A DNA stretch of 64,000 bases. Origin: Pseudogracilibacillus sp037071985 (GTDB lineage: Bacteria > Bacillota > Bacilli > Bacillales > Amphibacillaceae). Where the stretch lies: assembly GCF_037071985.1 (NCBI RefSeq), contig NZ_JAXHDF010000012.1:30933-94932 (forward strand), read 5' to 3'. Position 1 is the first letter of the stretch, and each line of letters starts with the position of its first letter. Below are positions 44,350-52,225 of this stretch, piece after piece. Below the pieces are notes generated by a model. It made no database searches and had not been told where the DNA came from. It saw only the letters and a program-made list of their open reading frames with translations. The position numbers were made by a program, and so were the translations under genes.

Positions 44350-45828
44350 TTACATTCCACCACCAAATTGAGAGAATAGATAAGATGATTGCTGATTAAG
44401 ATTAGAGATAGCTTTTTCCATTTGAGTAAATTGGTTCCAATACCTTTGCTCAACTTGAAGCATTCTTCGTTCAAAATCAGAAATTCGCTCATTCATTTCC
44501 TTCATTCGTTTACCGATTGAATAATTATCTAATGTATTACCTTCTCGGCCAGCCTGTTTTTCAATTTGACCTTTCACACGGTCAACTGCATTATCAAACC
44601 GATTAATTAACCCACGTTCATTTCCTTCTGCATTATTAACAAATAGTTTGTATACATCATCTGGATTTTCTCGAAGGGCTTCTTTTAATTTCTTTTCATC
44701 AACTTTTAATTTCCCGCCATCCATATAATCCTCTGTTGTTGTAATCCCAATTTGACTTAGTAACGTATACTCTCCACCGGTTTCTACCTTAGACTGCAAA
44801 CTTTGTCTAAGAGCATACATCCCATCTCTTAATAGAGATTCATTACGTAAAATACCACTCTTCGCTTTTTCTTCCCATTGCTCGATCTGTTTTTCTGACA
44901 TTTCAGCTTTTTGTTCATTTGAAAGCGGCTGAAAATCTCGGAAACGTTCTTCGGATTGTGATTTGTTCAGCTTATCAATTGCTTCATTGTATTTGTCAAC
45001 AAACTTGATAATATTATCAAATGCCGCATCCACATCTGTATCAACCGTGACACGTGAAGTACCGGTTGCTTTAAAATCAAATGTCACACCGTTTAGAGTA
45101 TAGGAGTTGTCTCGCGACGTCAATGTTAATCCATCATTATAAGAGAATGTAGCATTTTTTGCTCTAACATTATCTGCTAACTGATTATTACTCAATCCCA
45201 GAAAATCGGTAAAAAATTCGTTTCCACCTTCAGAAGGCCCAAATTCTATTTCATTTCCATTCTCATTTTCGTTATATTTTCCTGTTCTAGTAGTCTCCAA
45301 CACCACTTGTTTTGAGGTTTCATCATAAAAAGCACGAACGGTATTTCCGCTAGCTTTTTCAATGTTCTTCAACACTTGTGGTAACGAATCGCCCTCTTCA
45401 ATCGTTAATTTATGTTCTTGCCGGTCACCTTTTTCATCATAGGTATAGAATGTATGGGTACCTTCAAATGAAGATACATCTTCTGGATTAATTTTACCAC
45501 TAACCTGCATTTCATTCTTCGCCAATTGAGTAACTTCAATATTATACGATCCATTCGGTGCATTCGAATTCGCTGTTACACCTATGATGCTTTCTTGCGA
45601 AGATGTAGCTGATTTTGGCTTATATGTATAAGACATTTTCAAGTCAAACATCATGTTATCAAGATCTAAAAGCGTACTGTTAATTTCCCGAAAAGCATCA
45701 CGCTTCCATTCTAATATTGTCTGTTGTTGCTTTAAGCGATCTAACGGCATTCTTTCCGCTTCCATTAATTTTTTAACCATTGCTTCAATATCCATACCTG
45801 AAGCAATACCACCAACACGCATTACCAT
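44350..45828 (-). CDS. fliD: Flagellar filament cap protein FliD
   Basis: A 492-residue hook-associated protein 2 that caps the filament and guides flagellin folding. The N-terminal GGIASGMDIEAMVKKLMEAE and C-terminal coiled-coil region (DFERRMLQVEQRYWNQF, FSQFGGGM) are typical. The middle domain is variable. The ATG at 45828 follows GGAGGAAATAAA. It is preceded by flaG, 12 bases away, in the operon flaG-fliD-fliS-fliT. Confidence 0.95.
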   Translation of the reverse strand: MVMRVGGIASGMDIEAMVKKLMEAERMPLDRLKQQQTILEWKRDAFREINSTLLDLDNMMFDLKMSYTYKPKSATSSQESIIGVTANSNAPNGSYNIEVTQLAKNEMQVSGKINPEDVSSFEGTHTFYTYDEKGDRQEHKLTIEEGDSLPQVLKNIEKASGNTVRAFYDETSKQVVLETTRTGKYNENENGNEIEFGPSEGGNEFFTDFLGLSNNQLADNVRAKNATFSYNDGLTLTSRDNSYTLNGVTFDFKATGTSRVTVDTDVDAAFDNIIKFVDKYNEAIDKLNKSQSEERFRDFQPLSNEQKAEMSEKQIEQWEEKAKSGILRNESLLRDGMYALRQSLQSKVETGGEYTLLSQIGITTTEDYMDGGKLKVDEKKLKEALRENPDDVYKLFVNNAEGNERGLINRFDNAVDRVKGQIEKQAGREGNTLDNYSIGKRMKEMNERISDFERRMLQVEQRYWNQFTQMEKAISNLNQQSSYLFSQFGGGM

Positions 45829-45840
45829 TTTATTTCCTCC

Positions 45841-46209
45841 TTAAATCTTTTCGTCTACTAATAATCCCATATATTCTGTCATTGCTGCATACATATCAAG
45901 CATTTTTTTAGGAGGGATCTCCCTGATAATTTCATCAGTAAGAGGATTTACAACTGTAACATAATATTCATGTAAATCTTCATGGAATACAAATTTCAAA
46001 TTCGTTTGAATCGGATCAATAAAATCATTCAGTTTTTCAACTGTAGATTTTACGTCTCCCCGACTAACTTCCTTTACCGGCATATTGTTAGCTTCTTTAT
46101 TTAATGGTACATTTTTTTGCTGCGATTGTTTTTTAGATACTTGATCCGGCAATAATTCATTTTGATGATGGATAGCCGATCCGTGATTTGAAATAGTATT
46201 CATACTCAT
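45841..46209 (-). CDS. flaG: FlaG-family protein (YvyC)
   Basis: A 122-residue FlaG homologue. The conserved part is the C-terminal half (KFVFHEDLHEYYVTVVNPLT, DEIIREIPPKKMLDMYAAM), preceded by a low-complexity N-terminus rich in Asn, Gln and Ser. FlaG proteins influence filament length. The start is placed at 46209 with GGAG nine bases upstream; ATGs at 46215 and 46212 are closer than usual. It is the first gene after the sigma-D promoter at 46257-46283, the slot where hag sits in B. subtilis. Confidence 0.88.
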   Translation of the reverse strand: MSMNTISNHGSAIHHQNELLPDQVSKKQSQQKNVPLNKEANNMPVKEVSRGDVKSTVEKLNDFIDPIQTNLKFVFHEDLHEYYVTVVNPLTDEIIREIPPKKMLDMYAAMTEYMGLLVDEKI

Positions 46210-46256
46210 GATCATACACTCCTATTCTATTTTCCTATTCTGTTTTCTTATTGTAT

Positions 46257-46283
46257 ATATCGGCTAGGCAACAGAATAGTTTA
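46257..46283 (-). promoter_or_regulatory. Sigma-D promoter of flaG-fliDST
   Basis: On the minus strand TAAA (46283-46280) is followed by 15 bases and GCCGATAT (46264-46257), a full match to the motility sigma factor consensus. Transcription would begin about 45 bases before flaG. Confidence 0.85.
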
Positions 46284-46293
46284 ATATAGAAGC

Positions 46294-46521
46294 TTAACCT
46301 TCACTTTCTTTTTCAAAAAGAGTAAATATATCCTTTGGAAGCTTCGCAGCTTCATTGTTTTGGACTTGAATCGCATCATAAATCTCTTTACGATGAATTT
46401 CTACTGATTTTGGCGCTGAAATTCCGATCTTAACTTGATCACCTTCAATACCTAAAATTGAAATTTCAATATCTTCACCGATTCGAATAGCTTCCTTTGT
46501 TTTGCGCGTTAATATTAACAT
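46294..46521 (-). CDS. csrA: Carbon storage regulator CsrA
   Basis: A 75-residue RNA-binding dimer that in B. subtilis blocks translation of hag mRNA. The family core is intact: MLILTRKTKEAIRIGEDIEI, then SILGIEGDQVKIGI, and APKSVEIHRKEIYDAI containing the RNA-contact arginine. It follows fliW by two bases. Notably the hag gene it should regulate is not downstream here. Confidence 0.96.
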   Translation of the reverse strand: MLILTRKTKEAIRIGEDIEISILGIEGDQVKIGISAPKSVEIHRKEIYDAIQVQNNEAAKLPKDIFTLFEKESEG

Positions 46522-46523
46522 CG

Positions 46524-46967
46524 TTAAACCCCTTTCTCTTCCATGGGGAACGAAATAGCGGCCTTCATTTCATATTGATCATATGGCAAAATATACTGTT
46601 TTGCCTGCTTGTTTTTCGAGTTGATAATAATTGGGGCTTGTAAGTTAATCGTACTAAGATGAAACGGCTCTTGAATCGTCATAATTGCTAAAATAACAAT
46701 ATTCTTTTCTTCCTGAATATTTAACGAATCAATAATAGGCTCATCCAATTTGAATGTGTAGTTCTTATAATAATAGTGCGGATTCGTCACTATAAATGCT
46801 AAATCGGGTGTTTGAATAGATTGTAAGATTTGCATCAGTTCATTCCCAGGAATATCAAGAATAACAAATTTAGTTTCATCGTTAAATCCAGGCAGTCCAG
46901 ATTCAAATTGAATTATCTTTTCGTCTTCAATTTGAACCTTTCCTAAATATTTTGTATCAATTAGCAT
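46524..46967 (-). CDS. fliW: Flagellar assembly factor FliW
   Basis: A 147-residue antagonist of CsrA that is sequestered by flagellin. Conserved segments are IQFESGLPGFNDETKFVIL, LAFIVTNPHYYYKNY and PIIINSKNKQAKQYIL. I chose the ATG at 46967, eight bases after AAGGA; the ATG at 46976 lies inside that ribosome binding site. It is upstream of csrA and downstream of yviE, as in B. subtilis. Confidence 0.94.
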   Translation of the reverse strand: MLIDTKYLGKVQIEDEKIIQFESGLPGFNDETKFVILDIPGNELMQILQSIQTPDLAFIVTNPHYYYKNYTFKLDEPIIDSLNIQEEKNIVILAIMTIQEPFHLSTINLQAPIIINSKNKQAKQYILPYDQYEMKAAISFPMEEKGV

Positions 46968-46993
46968 GAAATACATCCTTTCTTTACATGCTT

Positions 46994-47554
46994 TTAAACA
47001 TACAGATTTTCAAAATCTATTTTTAATTGGGCATACTGTTCTATCGTTATATCTACATTGCCTCTTTGAAAGGTTAATTCCGGTTTCACTACTTGTGCAT
47101 TAATTAAAGGCTTATTTTCCTGTACGTCAACTTGTAAATCTCCTGGTTCATAAAAAATCTTAACAGCAAAAGGGGAAGGAATATATTTGAAACCTAATGT
47201 TTTCATCGTATTGCTTTTTTGATATGCTTGTTCCGCAAACATATCGACATTCTTATGAATGTCAATTAGGCCGGCTCCCTCTTCTGCTCTACGTCCCGTT
47301 CCCTCTGATACTGCCCGCATCCCTTCGGCTGCATATTTTTCGTTTAATCGTTTTGTACTCATTAAATTCATTTCTTCCCATGCTTGACTTTGATCAATGG
47401 TTAACTTACCTCTAGGAGCTCGAATTGACATATCTGCTTTTGGCTGTTCAATAGACAACTCTGCTTTACCTTGCTTTAATTCAATCTGTGCTGGATTCTG
47501 TTTGATTCCAATCCTGGCAAATTGAGACTCCATCCTAATTTGGGGAAATCGCAC
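46994..47554 (-). CDS. yviE: YviE-family protein (DUF6470)
   Basis: A 186-residue protein found with flagellar genes in Bacillaceae; function unknown. The N-terminus (RFPQIRMESQFARIGI) and repeats of the type I-x-Q-x-x-A (IELKQGKAEL, LSIEQPKADM, LTIDQSQAW) suggest an extended beta structure. The start is GTG at 47554 with GAGGAGGG upstream. It lies between flgL and fliW. Confidence 0.82.
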   Translation of the reverse strand: MRFPQIRMESQFARIGIKQNPAQIELKQGKAELSIEQPKADMSIRAPRGKLTIDQSQAWEEMNLMSTKRLNEKYAAEGMRAVSEGTGRRAEEGAGLIDIHKNVDMFAEQAYQKSNTMKTLGFKYIPSPFAVKIFYEPGDLQVDVQENKPLINAQVVKPELTFQRGNVDITIEQYAQLKIDFENLYV

Positions 47555-47586
47555 AAAATCCCTCCTCTCTCATTTAAGAAAGTAAA

Positions 47587-47612
47587 CCCTGTCCAATAAT
47601 CTTAGACAGGGT
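47587..47612 (-). terminator. Hairpin between flgL and yviE
   Basis: ACCCTGTC pairs with GACAGGGT around an 11-base loop; the minus strand continues with TTTACTTTC, a weak T-run. It may be a leaky terminator or a processing site. Confidence 0.5.
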
Positions 47613-47619
47613 ACAAGTA

Positions 47620-48543
47620 TTATCTTAAAAAGTCAATTAATGATGGTTGAATAATTTTTGCTCCAGCTGATAATGCTGCACGATGAATCACTTCTTGTGT
47701 AAGTAAGTTCGTAACTGCTTCTTCAAAATCCACACCTTCATTTTTCATCATTGTATCTTTAGCAATTATTTCTTGTTCAGCCAAACGATCTTCTATCAAT
47801 TCTACTCGGTTCATACGTGCACCAAGCTCTGCCCGTCCATTTACAATATTGAGCATGCTTTTGTTTAATGCCTCAATACTATCGTCAATGGTTGCTTCGC
47901 CTTCTGCAACATTATCATCATTTTTCAATGCATTAATAAATCCATTAATATTATCAAATAATTCTTGATCAAAAATACCTTCAGGACTTACGTTAATAGG
48001 TATTTTAATTCCTTTTGATATTTCTATTTGAACTGGAAAAATTTCATCTAAACCGTCTCCATCACCAAAAGTAACATGATATTTTCCATTTTCATCTGGT
48101 GTAGGGTTAATAGGCGGCTTATCTGTATTTGTTCCGTTAAAAATGTACTTGCCATTCACTTTTGTATTAGCTAACTCTACAAGCTGCTCCTGTAATTGCT
48201 CTACTTCTTTCATAACACTTATCCGTTCATCTTCACTATATGAACCATTTGCAGCTTGAACCGCAAGATATTCCATGCGTTGGACAGCCTTTGTCGCTTT
48301 ATCTAATACATCATCAGAATGATCCATCCAGTTCCATGCATCTAAAGCATTTCTTCTAAATTGTTCGACTTCAGTAACTTGTGTACGGTAACCCATCCCT
48401 TTCATGGCGATCACTGGATCGTCAGATGGGCGGCTTATTTTTTTACCCGTATATATTTGTGTAAAGTACTTCTCCATTTGGGCTTGACTCTTAAACAGAT
48501 TATTCAACATATTATTTTGTAACATTGTATGTGTTATTCGCAT
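47620..48543 (-). CDS. flgL: Flagellar hook-associated protein FlgL (HAP3)
   Basis: A 307-residue junction protein between hook and filament. The N-terminal flagellin-like segment (MRITHTMLQNNMLNNLFKSQ, YTGKKISRPSDDP) and C-terminal helix (SLIDFL) are characteristic. The middle domain is acidic, fitting surface exposure. It follows flgK by 11 bases. Confidence 0.95.
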   Translation of the reverse strand: MRITHTMLQNNMLNNLFKSQAQMEKYFTQIYTGKKISRPSDDPVIAMKGMGYRTQVTEVEQFRRNALDAWNWMDHSDDVLDKATKAVQRMEYLAVQAANGSYSEDERISVMKEVEQLQEQLVELANTKVNGKYIFNGTNTDKPPINPTPDENGKYHVTFGDGDGLDEIFPVQIEISKGIKIPINVSPEGIFDQELFDNINGFINALKNDDNVAEGEATIDDSIEALNKSMLNIVNGRAELGARMNRVELIEDRLAEQEIIAKDTMMKNEGVDFEEAVTNLLTQEVIHRAALSAGAKIIQPSLIDFLR

Positions 48544-48554
48544 ATACCCTCACC

Positions 48555-50138
48555 CTATCTTCCGACTAATCCTAATTGATTAATGATTCGATCAATCATC
48601 TCATCAATTGCAGTCATATTCCGTGCCGCAGCATTGTATGCATGTTGGAATTTAATTAAATTTGAAATTTCTTCATCAAGAGAAACGGCGCTAACAGACA
48701 TTCTGGAAAAATCAATTTGTGCTTGTATTATTTCAGTACTTTCCTTCATTTTTCGAGCCTCTTGACCTTTTACACCAAGATCACCAATTAACGAAGCATA
48801 AAACTTTCTAGCAGACGTATTGCCAAGTCCATCTAAACTTTGATCAAAGACATCTGCAAGTGCATGAGCATTATCACCATTTTGGCTACCTTTATCTGGA
48901 TCTCCGGCAGCAATTAAATTCTCATTTTCCAATATGTCGATATTAATAGTAATATTTTCAGCAGTAATCGATTCATCACGATCTGTTGAATTTTTATAGT
49001 CATTATCTTCTTGGTTAGCTTTGTTAACAAAAAACTTACTGCCGTTACCATCATTGTCTTCTTCTAAATGTTTCCCACCATGATGTACTCTATTAAATTC
49101 ATTCGCAAACTCTCTCGCCATTTTATCTAACTCAGCTAACATTTCGGGATAAAGCCCTTTTACAACTCCATTCTCTTCGTACCCATATGATTCTATTAAC
49201 GCACTGAATGATCCGTCTGATTTCAATATATCTAAATTTTCTAATTCCTGACCGGCTATCGATACACTTGTGATCGGACCTTTTTCATTCGCTCCCGGTT
49301 GAACAGAAATTTCATTAACTGCTGAATCTAAATCTTTTCCTGATCTTGCATCAATTAAAAACACGCCATCTGGACTAAGTGAGTTGCCTCTGGAATCGAG
49401 AATTTCAATTGATACAAGACCATCTGCTATTTCAAGAGAGCTTTCACTACTAGGAGTACGATGTACTTTAATATTCATATAGTCTGAAAGTTTATCAATT
49501 AATCGATCACGCTCATCATATAGATCATTTGCTAACATTCCATGTGGTTCTACCTTTTGAATTTGCTTATTTAATTCATTAATTTGTTTTAGCAAAGAAT
49601 TCATATCTTTTACTGACACATCAATTTGGTCTTTTAGATCAGACTGAATTGATTGCATACTTTTTGACAGATGATTAAATGTTTCTGCAAGTGCCAAGCC
49701 TCTATGAGCAACGACAGAACGGGCACCTGAATTATCCGGATTATCCGCTAAGTCTTGCAATGACTGCCAAAAGCGATCCATCGTTTTTGCTAAGCCATTT
49801 TCAGAAGGTTCGTTTAGCACTTGTTCCATTCTGGTTACTGCTTCTTGTTTTTTCTCCCAATATCCTAGTGTGCTATTTTCAGTACGAAATTGAAAATCTA
49901 AAAACTGATCTCGTAAACGTTGAATGGTACCTATTTCAACCCCTGTTCCCATTTGACCCGCTCTATTTGGCATACCACGTGATGGATTAGGAAAAGGAGT
50001 CGTCGTTTCAAAATTAACACGTTGTCTAGAATATCCATATGTATTTACATTGGCTATATTATGTCCTGTCGTATATAACGCACCTTGTTGAGCAAAGAGT
50101 GCTTTTCTTGCAAGTTCTAATCCTTGAAATGTACTCAT
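48555..50138 (-). CDS. flgK: Flagellar hook-associated protein FlgK (HAP1)
   Basis: A 527-residue hook-filament junction protein. The N-terminus STFQGLELARKALFAQQGAL, the motif TTGHNIANVNTYGYSRQRV and the C-terminal ISNLIKFQHAYNAAARNMTA are family hallmarks. The centre is variable and acidic. It lies downstream of flgN, its presumed chaperone, with a 20-base gap. Confidence 0.95.
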   Translation of the reverse strand: MSTFQGLELARKALFAQQGALYTTGHNIANVNTYGYSRQRVNFETTTPFPNPSRGMPNRAGQMGTGVEIGTIQRLRDQFLDFQFRTENSTLGYWEKKQEAVTRMEQVLNEPSENGLAKTMDRFWQSLQDLADNPDNSGARSVVAHRGLALAETFNHLSKSMQSIQSDLKDQIDVSVKDMNSLLKQINELNKQIQKVEPHGMLANDLYDERDRLIDKLSDYMNIKVHRTPSSESSLEIADGLVSIEILDSRGNSLSPDGVFLIDARSGKDLDSAVNEISVQPGANEKGPITSVSIAGQELENLDILKSDGSFSALIESYGYEENGVVKGLYPEMLAELDKMAREFANEFNRVHHGGKHLEEDNDGNGSKFFVNKANQEDNDYKNSTDRDESITAENITINIDILENENLIAAGDPDKGSQNGDNAHALADVFDQSLDGLGNTSARKFYASLIGDLGVKGQEARKMKESTEIIQAQIDFSRMSVSAVSLDEEISNLIKFQHAYNAAARNMTAIDEMIDRIINQLGLVGR

Positions 50139-50158
50139 GTCATATCTCCCTACTTTAT

Positions 50159-50680
50159 TTATGCTTTCGAATCAAATACGGATTGTTTAATCCTTTCCTG
50201 CTTGACGGTTTTGTTCGTATAATTAATTGATTGTGCGGATGGTTGAAGCATATCTAATGATAATTGAACAAATTGCATGGATTGTTGAATCAGCTCATTA
50301 TTCAATTGCTCTGTTTGCTTAAGTTCAATAATACTGTTCGCTAATTTCGTTACCGCTTCGTCTAACCGCTTTTGTTCCTCTTTATTTGTTATATGGTTCA
50401 TTAACTCACTAACGGTTTTATCCTTCTGTCCAATTCCAATTTCATTAAATACTTGATTTACTAGTTCTTGACGCTTCGTTTCACTTTGTACAATCGCTTG
50501 TAATTGCTTTCTTTCTTGCATAAGCAATTTAGAAAAGTTATCCATATCACCTGATTTAATTTGTTCTGTTTTACTTTTGGATATAGAAATCAGCATTTCA
50601 TGGTGTTCCGTTAATTCATCCAAATTTGTTAATAATTTCTCTGTATGAATAATAATAACCTCCCCTACTGTTTCGACCAA
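50159..50680 (-). CDS. flgN: Flagellar export chaperone FlgN (YvyG)
   Basis: A helical protein of about 163-173 residues, chaperone for FlgK and FlgL. The conserved portion starts at IIIHTEKLLTNLDELTEHH. I drew it to the TTG at 50680, which overlaps flgM by 16 bases but has no ribosome binding site. A strong site, GGGGAGG (50665-50659), lies within that extension, and the best-spaced codon after it is ATT at 50650 (or 50653); no ATG, GTG or TTG is available there. The true start is therefore probably a rare AUU. The protein ends in a basic stretch (TVKQERIKQ). Confidence 0.82.
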   Translation of the reverse strand: MVETVGEVIIIHTEKLLTNLDELTEHHEMLISISKSKTEQIKSGDMDNFSKLLMQERKQLQAIVQSETKRQELVNQVFNEIGIGQKDKTVSELMNHITNKEEQKRLDEAVTKLANSIIELKQTEQLNNELIQQSMQFVQLSLDMLQPSAQSINYTNKTVKQERIKQSVFDSKA

Positions 50681-50922
50681 AAACTATTCATTTTCTGGGC
50701 GGTTTTCTCGTAGTCAATTTTGTATTCACCTGATTGAACAAGTTTTTTTAATTCGGCTATACGCTTTGCACGATCAACCGAATGTTTCTCATTCATTTGC
50801 ATCTTTTTTGCTGCATCTGAAATGTTAAGTTGGTCTTTTTGGGTATCATTTTTCTTAATTACTTGCTTCTGTTGTTGACTTTTATATGCATTTATTAAAG
50901 GATTTGGCCCTTGAATTTTCAT
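50665..50922 (-). CDS. flgM: Anti-sigma-D factor FlgM
   Basis: An 85-residue inhibitor of the motility sigma factor. The start MKIQGPNPLINAYKSQQQ and the C-terminal KRIAELKKLVQSGEYKIDYE are the FlgM signature; the latter helix contacts sigma. It is released when export switches after hook completion. A sigma-D promoter lies 54 bases upstream, allowing feedback. Its stop overlaps the ribosome binding site of flgN. Confidence 0.93.
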   Translation of the reverse strand: MKIQGPNPLINAYKSQQQKQVIKKNDTQKDQLNISDAAKKMQMNEKHSVDRAKRIAELKKLVQSGEYKIDYEKTAQKMNSFWSKQ

Positions 50923-50975
50923 TTAAACTACCTCTTTCCTTTGAAATTACCGTTCAAAATCTCCTACTAATACTA

Positions 50976-51001
50976 ATATCGGATAAAGACTTTAATTATT
51001 A
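50976..51001 (-). promoter_or_regulatory. Sigma-D promoter of flgM
   Basis: On the minus strand TAAT (51001-50998), 15 bases, then CCGATAT (50982-50976). The -10 is exact; the -35 has one mismatch to TAAA. It would start flgM-flgN-flgK-flgL transcription. Confidence 0.7.
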
Positions 51002-51064
51002 AATTAATAAATTTATTAACTAGCTAAAGTCATACGATTACCGACTAATGATAAGAGTAAAAAA

Positions 51065-51484
51065 CTATTTGTTACCTTTTTGCATTATATAGTAAATGGA
51101 TTCATGTTGACTTTTCCTTCTCTTTTCTGCTATTTCCTCCATTTGATTATGATGTTTTAATTGGGTTTTAATTGTATCTGTGCAATTATAGCAAAGCTTT
51201 CCTTCTACAATTCCAGCCTCACATTTTTCACAAGGATAAGATAGCTTCGGAAATTGTGAAGCCCGAAGTCTATTTTCTTTCATAAATTTGATAATCAAAT
51301 CTTCTTCCACTTTGGTAGCTTCTACAATTTCAGCCATCGTTGCTTCACGGTTTTTTCTTTTTGTCAAATAGCGATATACAGTTTGAAATGCTTGCTCTTC
51401 TTCTTGATAACATGCTTGACAAATATCTCTAATTGTTTTTGCAAATACTACACCACAACGCTCACAGTTACCTAATTTACTCAT
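51065..51484 (-). CDS. yvyF: Flagellar-operon zinc-ribbon protein YvyF
   Basis: A 139-residue protein starting MSKLGNCERCGVVF. Paired cysteines (CERC, CQAC, and later CEKC and CYNC) make two zinc ribbons around a middle helical region. It resembles TIGR03826-type YvyF proteins. In B. subtilis it is between comFC and flgM, as here. The start at 51484 is preceded by GGGTGA; the longer frame lacks support. Function unknown. Confidence 0.85.
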   Translation of the reverse strand: MSKLGNCERCGVVFAKTIRDICQACYQEEEQAFQTVYRYLTKRKNREATMAEIVEATKVEEDLIIKFMKENRLRASQFPKLSYPCEKCEAGIVEGKLCYNCTDTIKTQLKHHNQMEEIAEKRRKSQHESIYYIMQKGNK

Positions 51485-51537
51485 GAGTATCACCCGTTCA
51501 ACTTGTTTTTTATAGTATAGCATAACGTGCTAAAAAT

Positions 51538-52224
51538 TTAGCCTCGAATCAATGTATATGCATAAATTTTCGGACATCCATTTCCTTTCAGCAAATGTGC
51601 TGCATGACGTAACGTTCTTCCAGTTGTATATATATCATCGACCAAGACAACGGGTTTGTTAATAGATTCTTTTAAATAGAAAGGATTTTTTGTATTCATT
51701 CGTTGAATTTTACTCTTCTTAGCTTGTTTTTCACTATGATGTCGTTCTAATAAGAGTGATGGAGAAGGATGAATAAAAGAGGCTAATTCTAATGCTTGGT
51801 TAAAGCCGCGTTCCTTGCTTCTTTCGTCACTAAGTGGAATAGGAACGATTTTAACATGTTTAATCTTTTCACTGAATTTTTGTTTAAATTGCTTTGCAAA
51901 TAGCTGACGGAAGATTTCTCCCAAAATGTAGTCGCCTTGATATTTCCACCTTATCATTACTTCTTTCATAAATGAGTTATACGAAAATAATGAGACATTT
52001 TTACTTAATGGGTCTTCATCATTATATATGGACTTCCAGCTTGTACAATCGTCGCAAATTTCTCCGTAAAACGGACGTGAACATTTACGACAAACAGGAC
52101 CCTTTATTTTTTCAATTGCATTTTTACAAACCTGGCAAACATTAACTTGTGCCTGAGGATTAAAAACTTCTGTCCAATGAACTTGTACTATTAATTGCGC
52201 ATCACACCACAAACAGTTTGTCAT
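51538..52224 (-). CDS. comFC: Competence protein ComFC (phosphoribosyltransferase-like)
   Basis: A 228-residue protein with an N-terminal zinc finger (CLWC, CQVC, CRKC, CDDC) and a C-terminal type I phosphoribosyltransferase domain with the PRPP loop VVLVDDIYTTGRTLRHAA. It assists uptake of transforming DNA in the cytoplasm with ComFA. It starts just after the comFA stop. The comFB gene that lies between comFA and comFC in B. subtilis is missing. Confidence 0.92.
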   Translation of the reverse strand: MTNCLWCDAQLIVQVHWTEVFNPQAQVNVCQVCKNAIEKIKGPVCRKCSRPFYGEICDDCTSWKSIYNDEDPLSKNVSLFSYNSFMKEVMIRWKYQGDYILGEIFRQLFAKQFKQKFSEKIKHVKIVPIPLSDERSKERGFNQALELASFIHPSPSLLLERHHSEKQAKKSKIQRMNTKNPFYLKESINKPVVLVDDIYTTGRTLRHAAHLLKGNGCPKIYAYTLIRG

Positions 52225-52225
52225 T

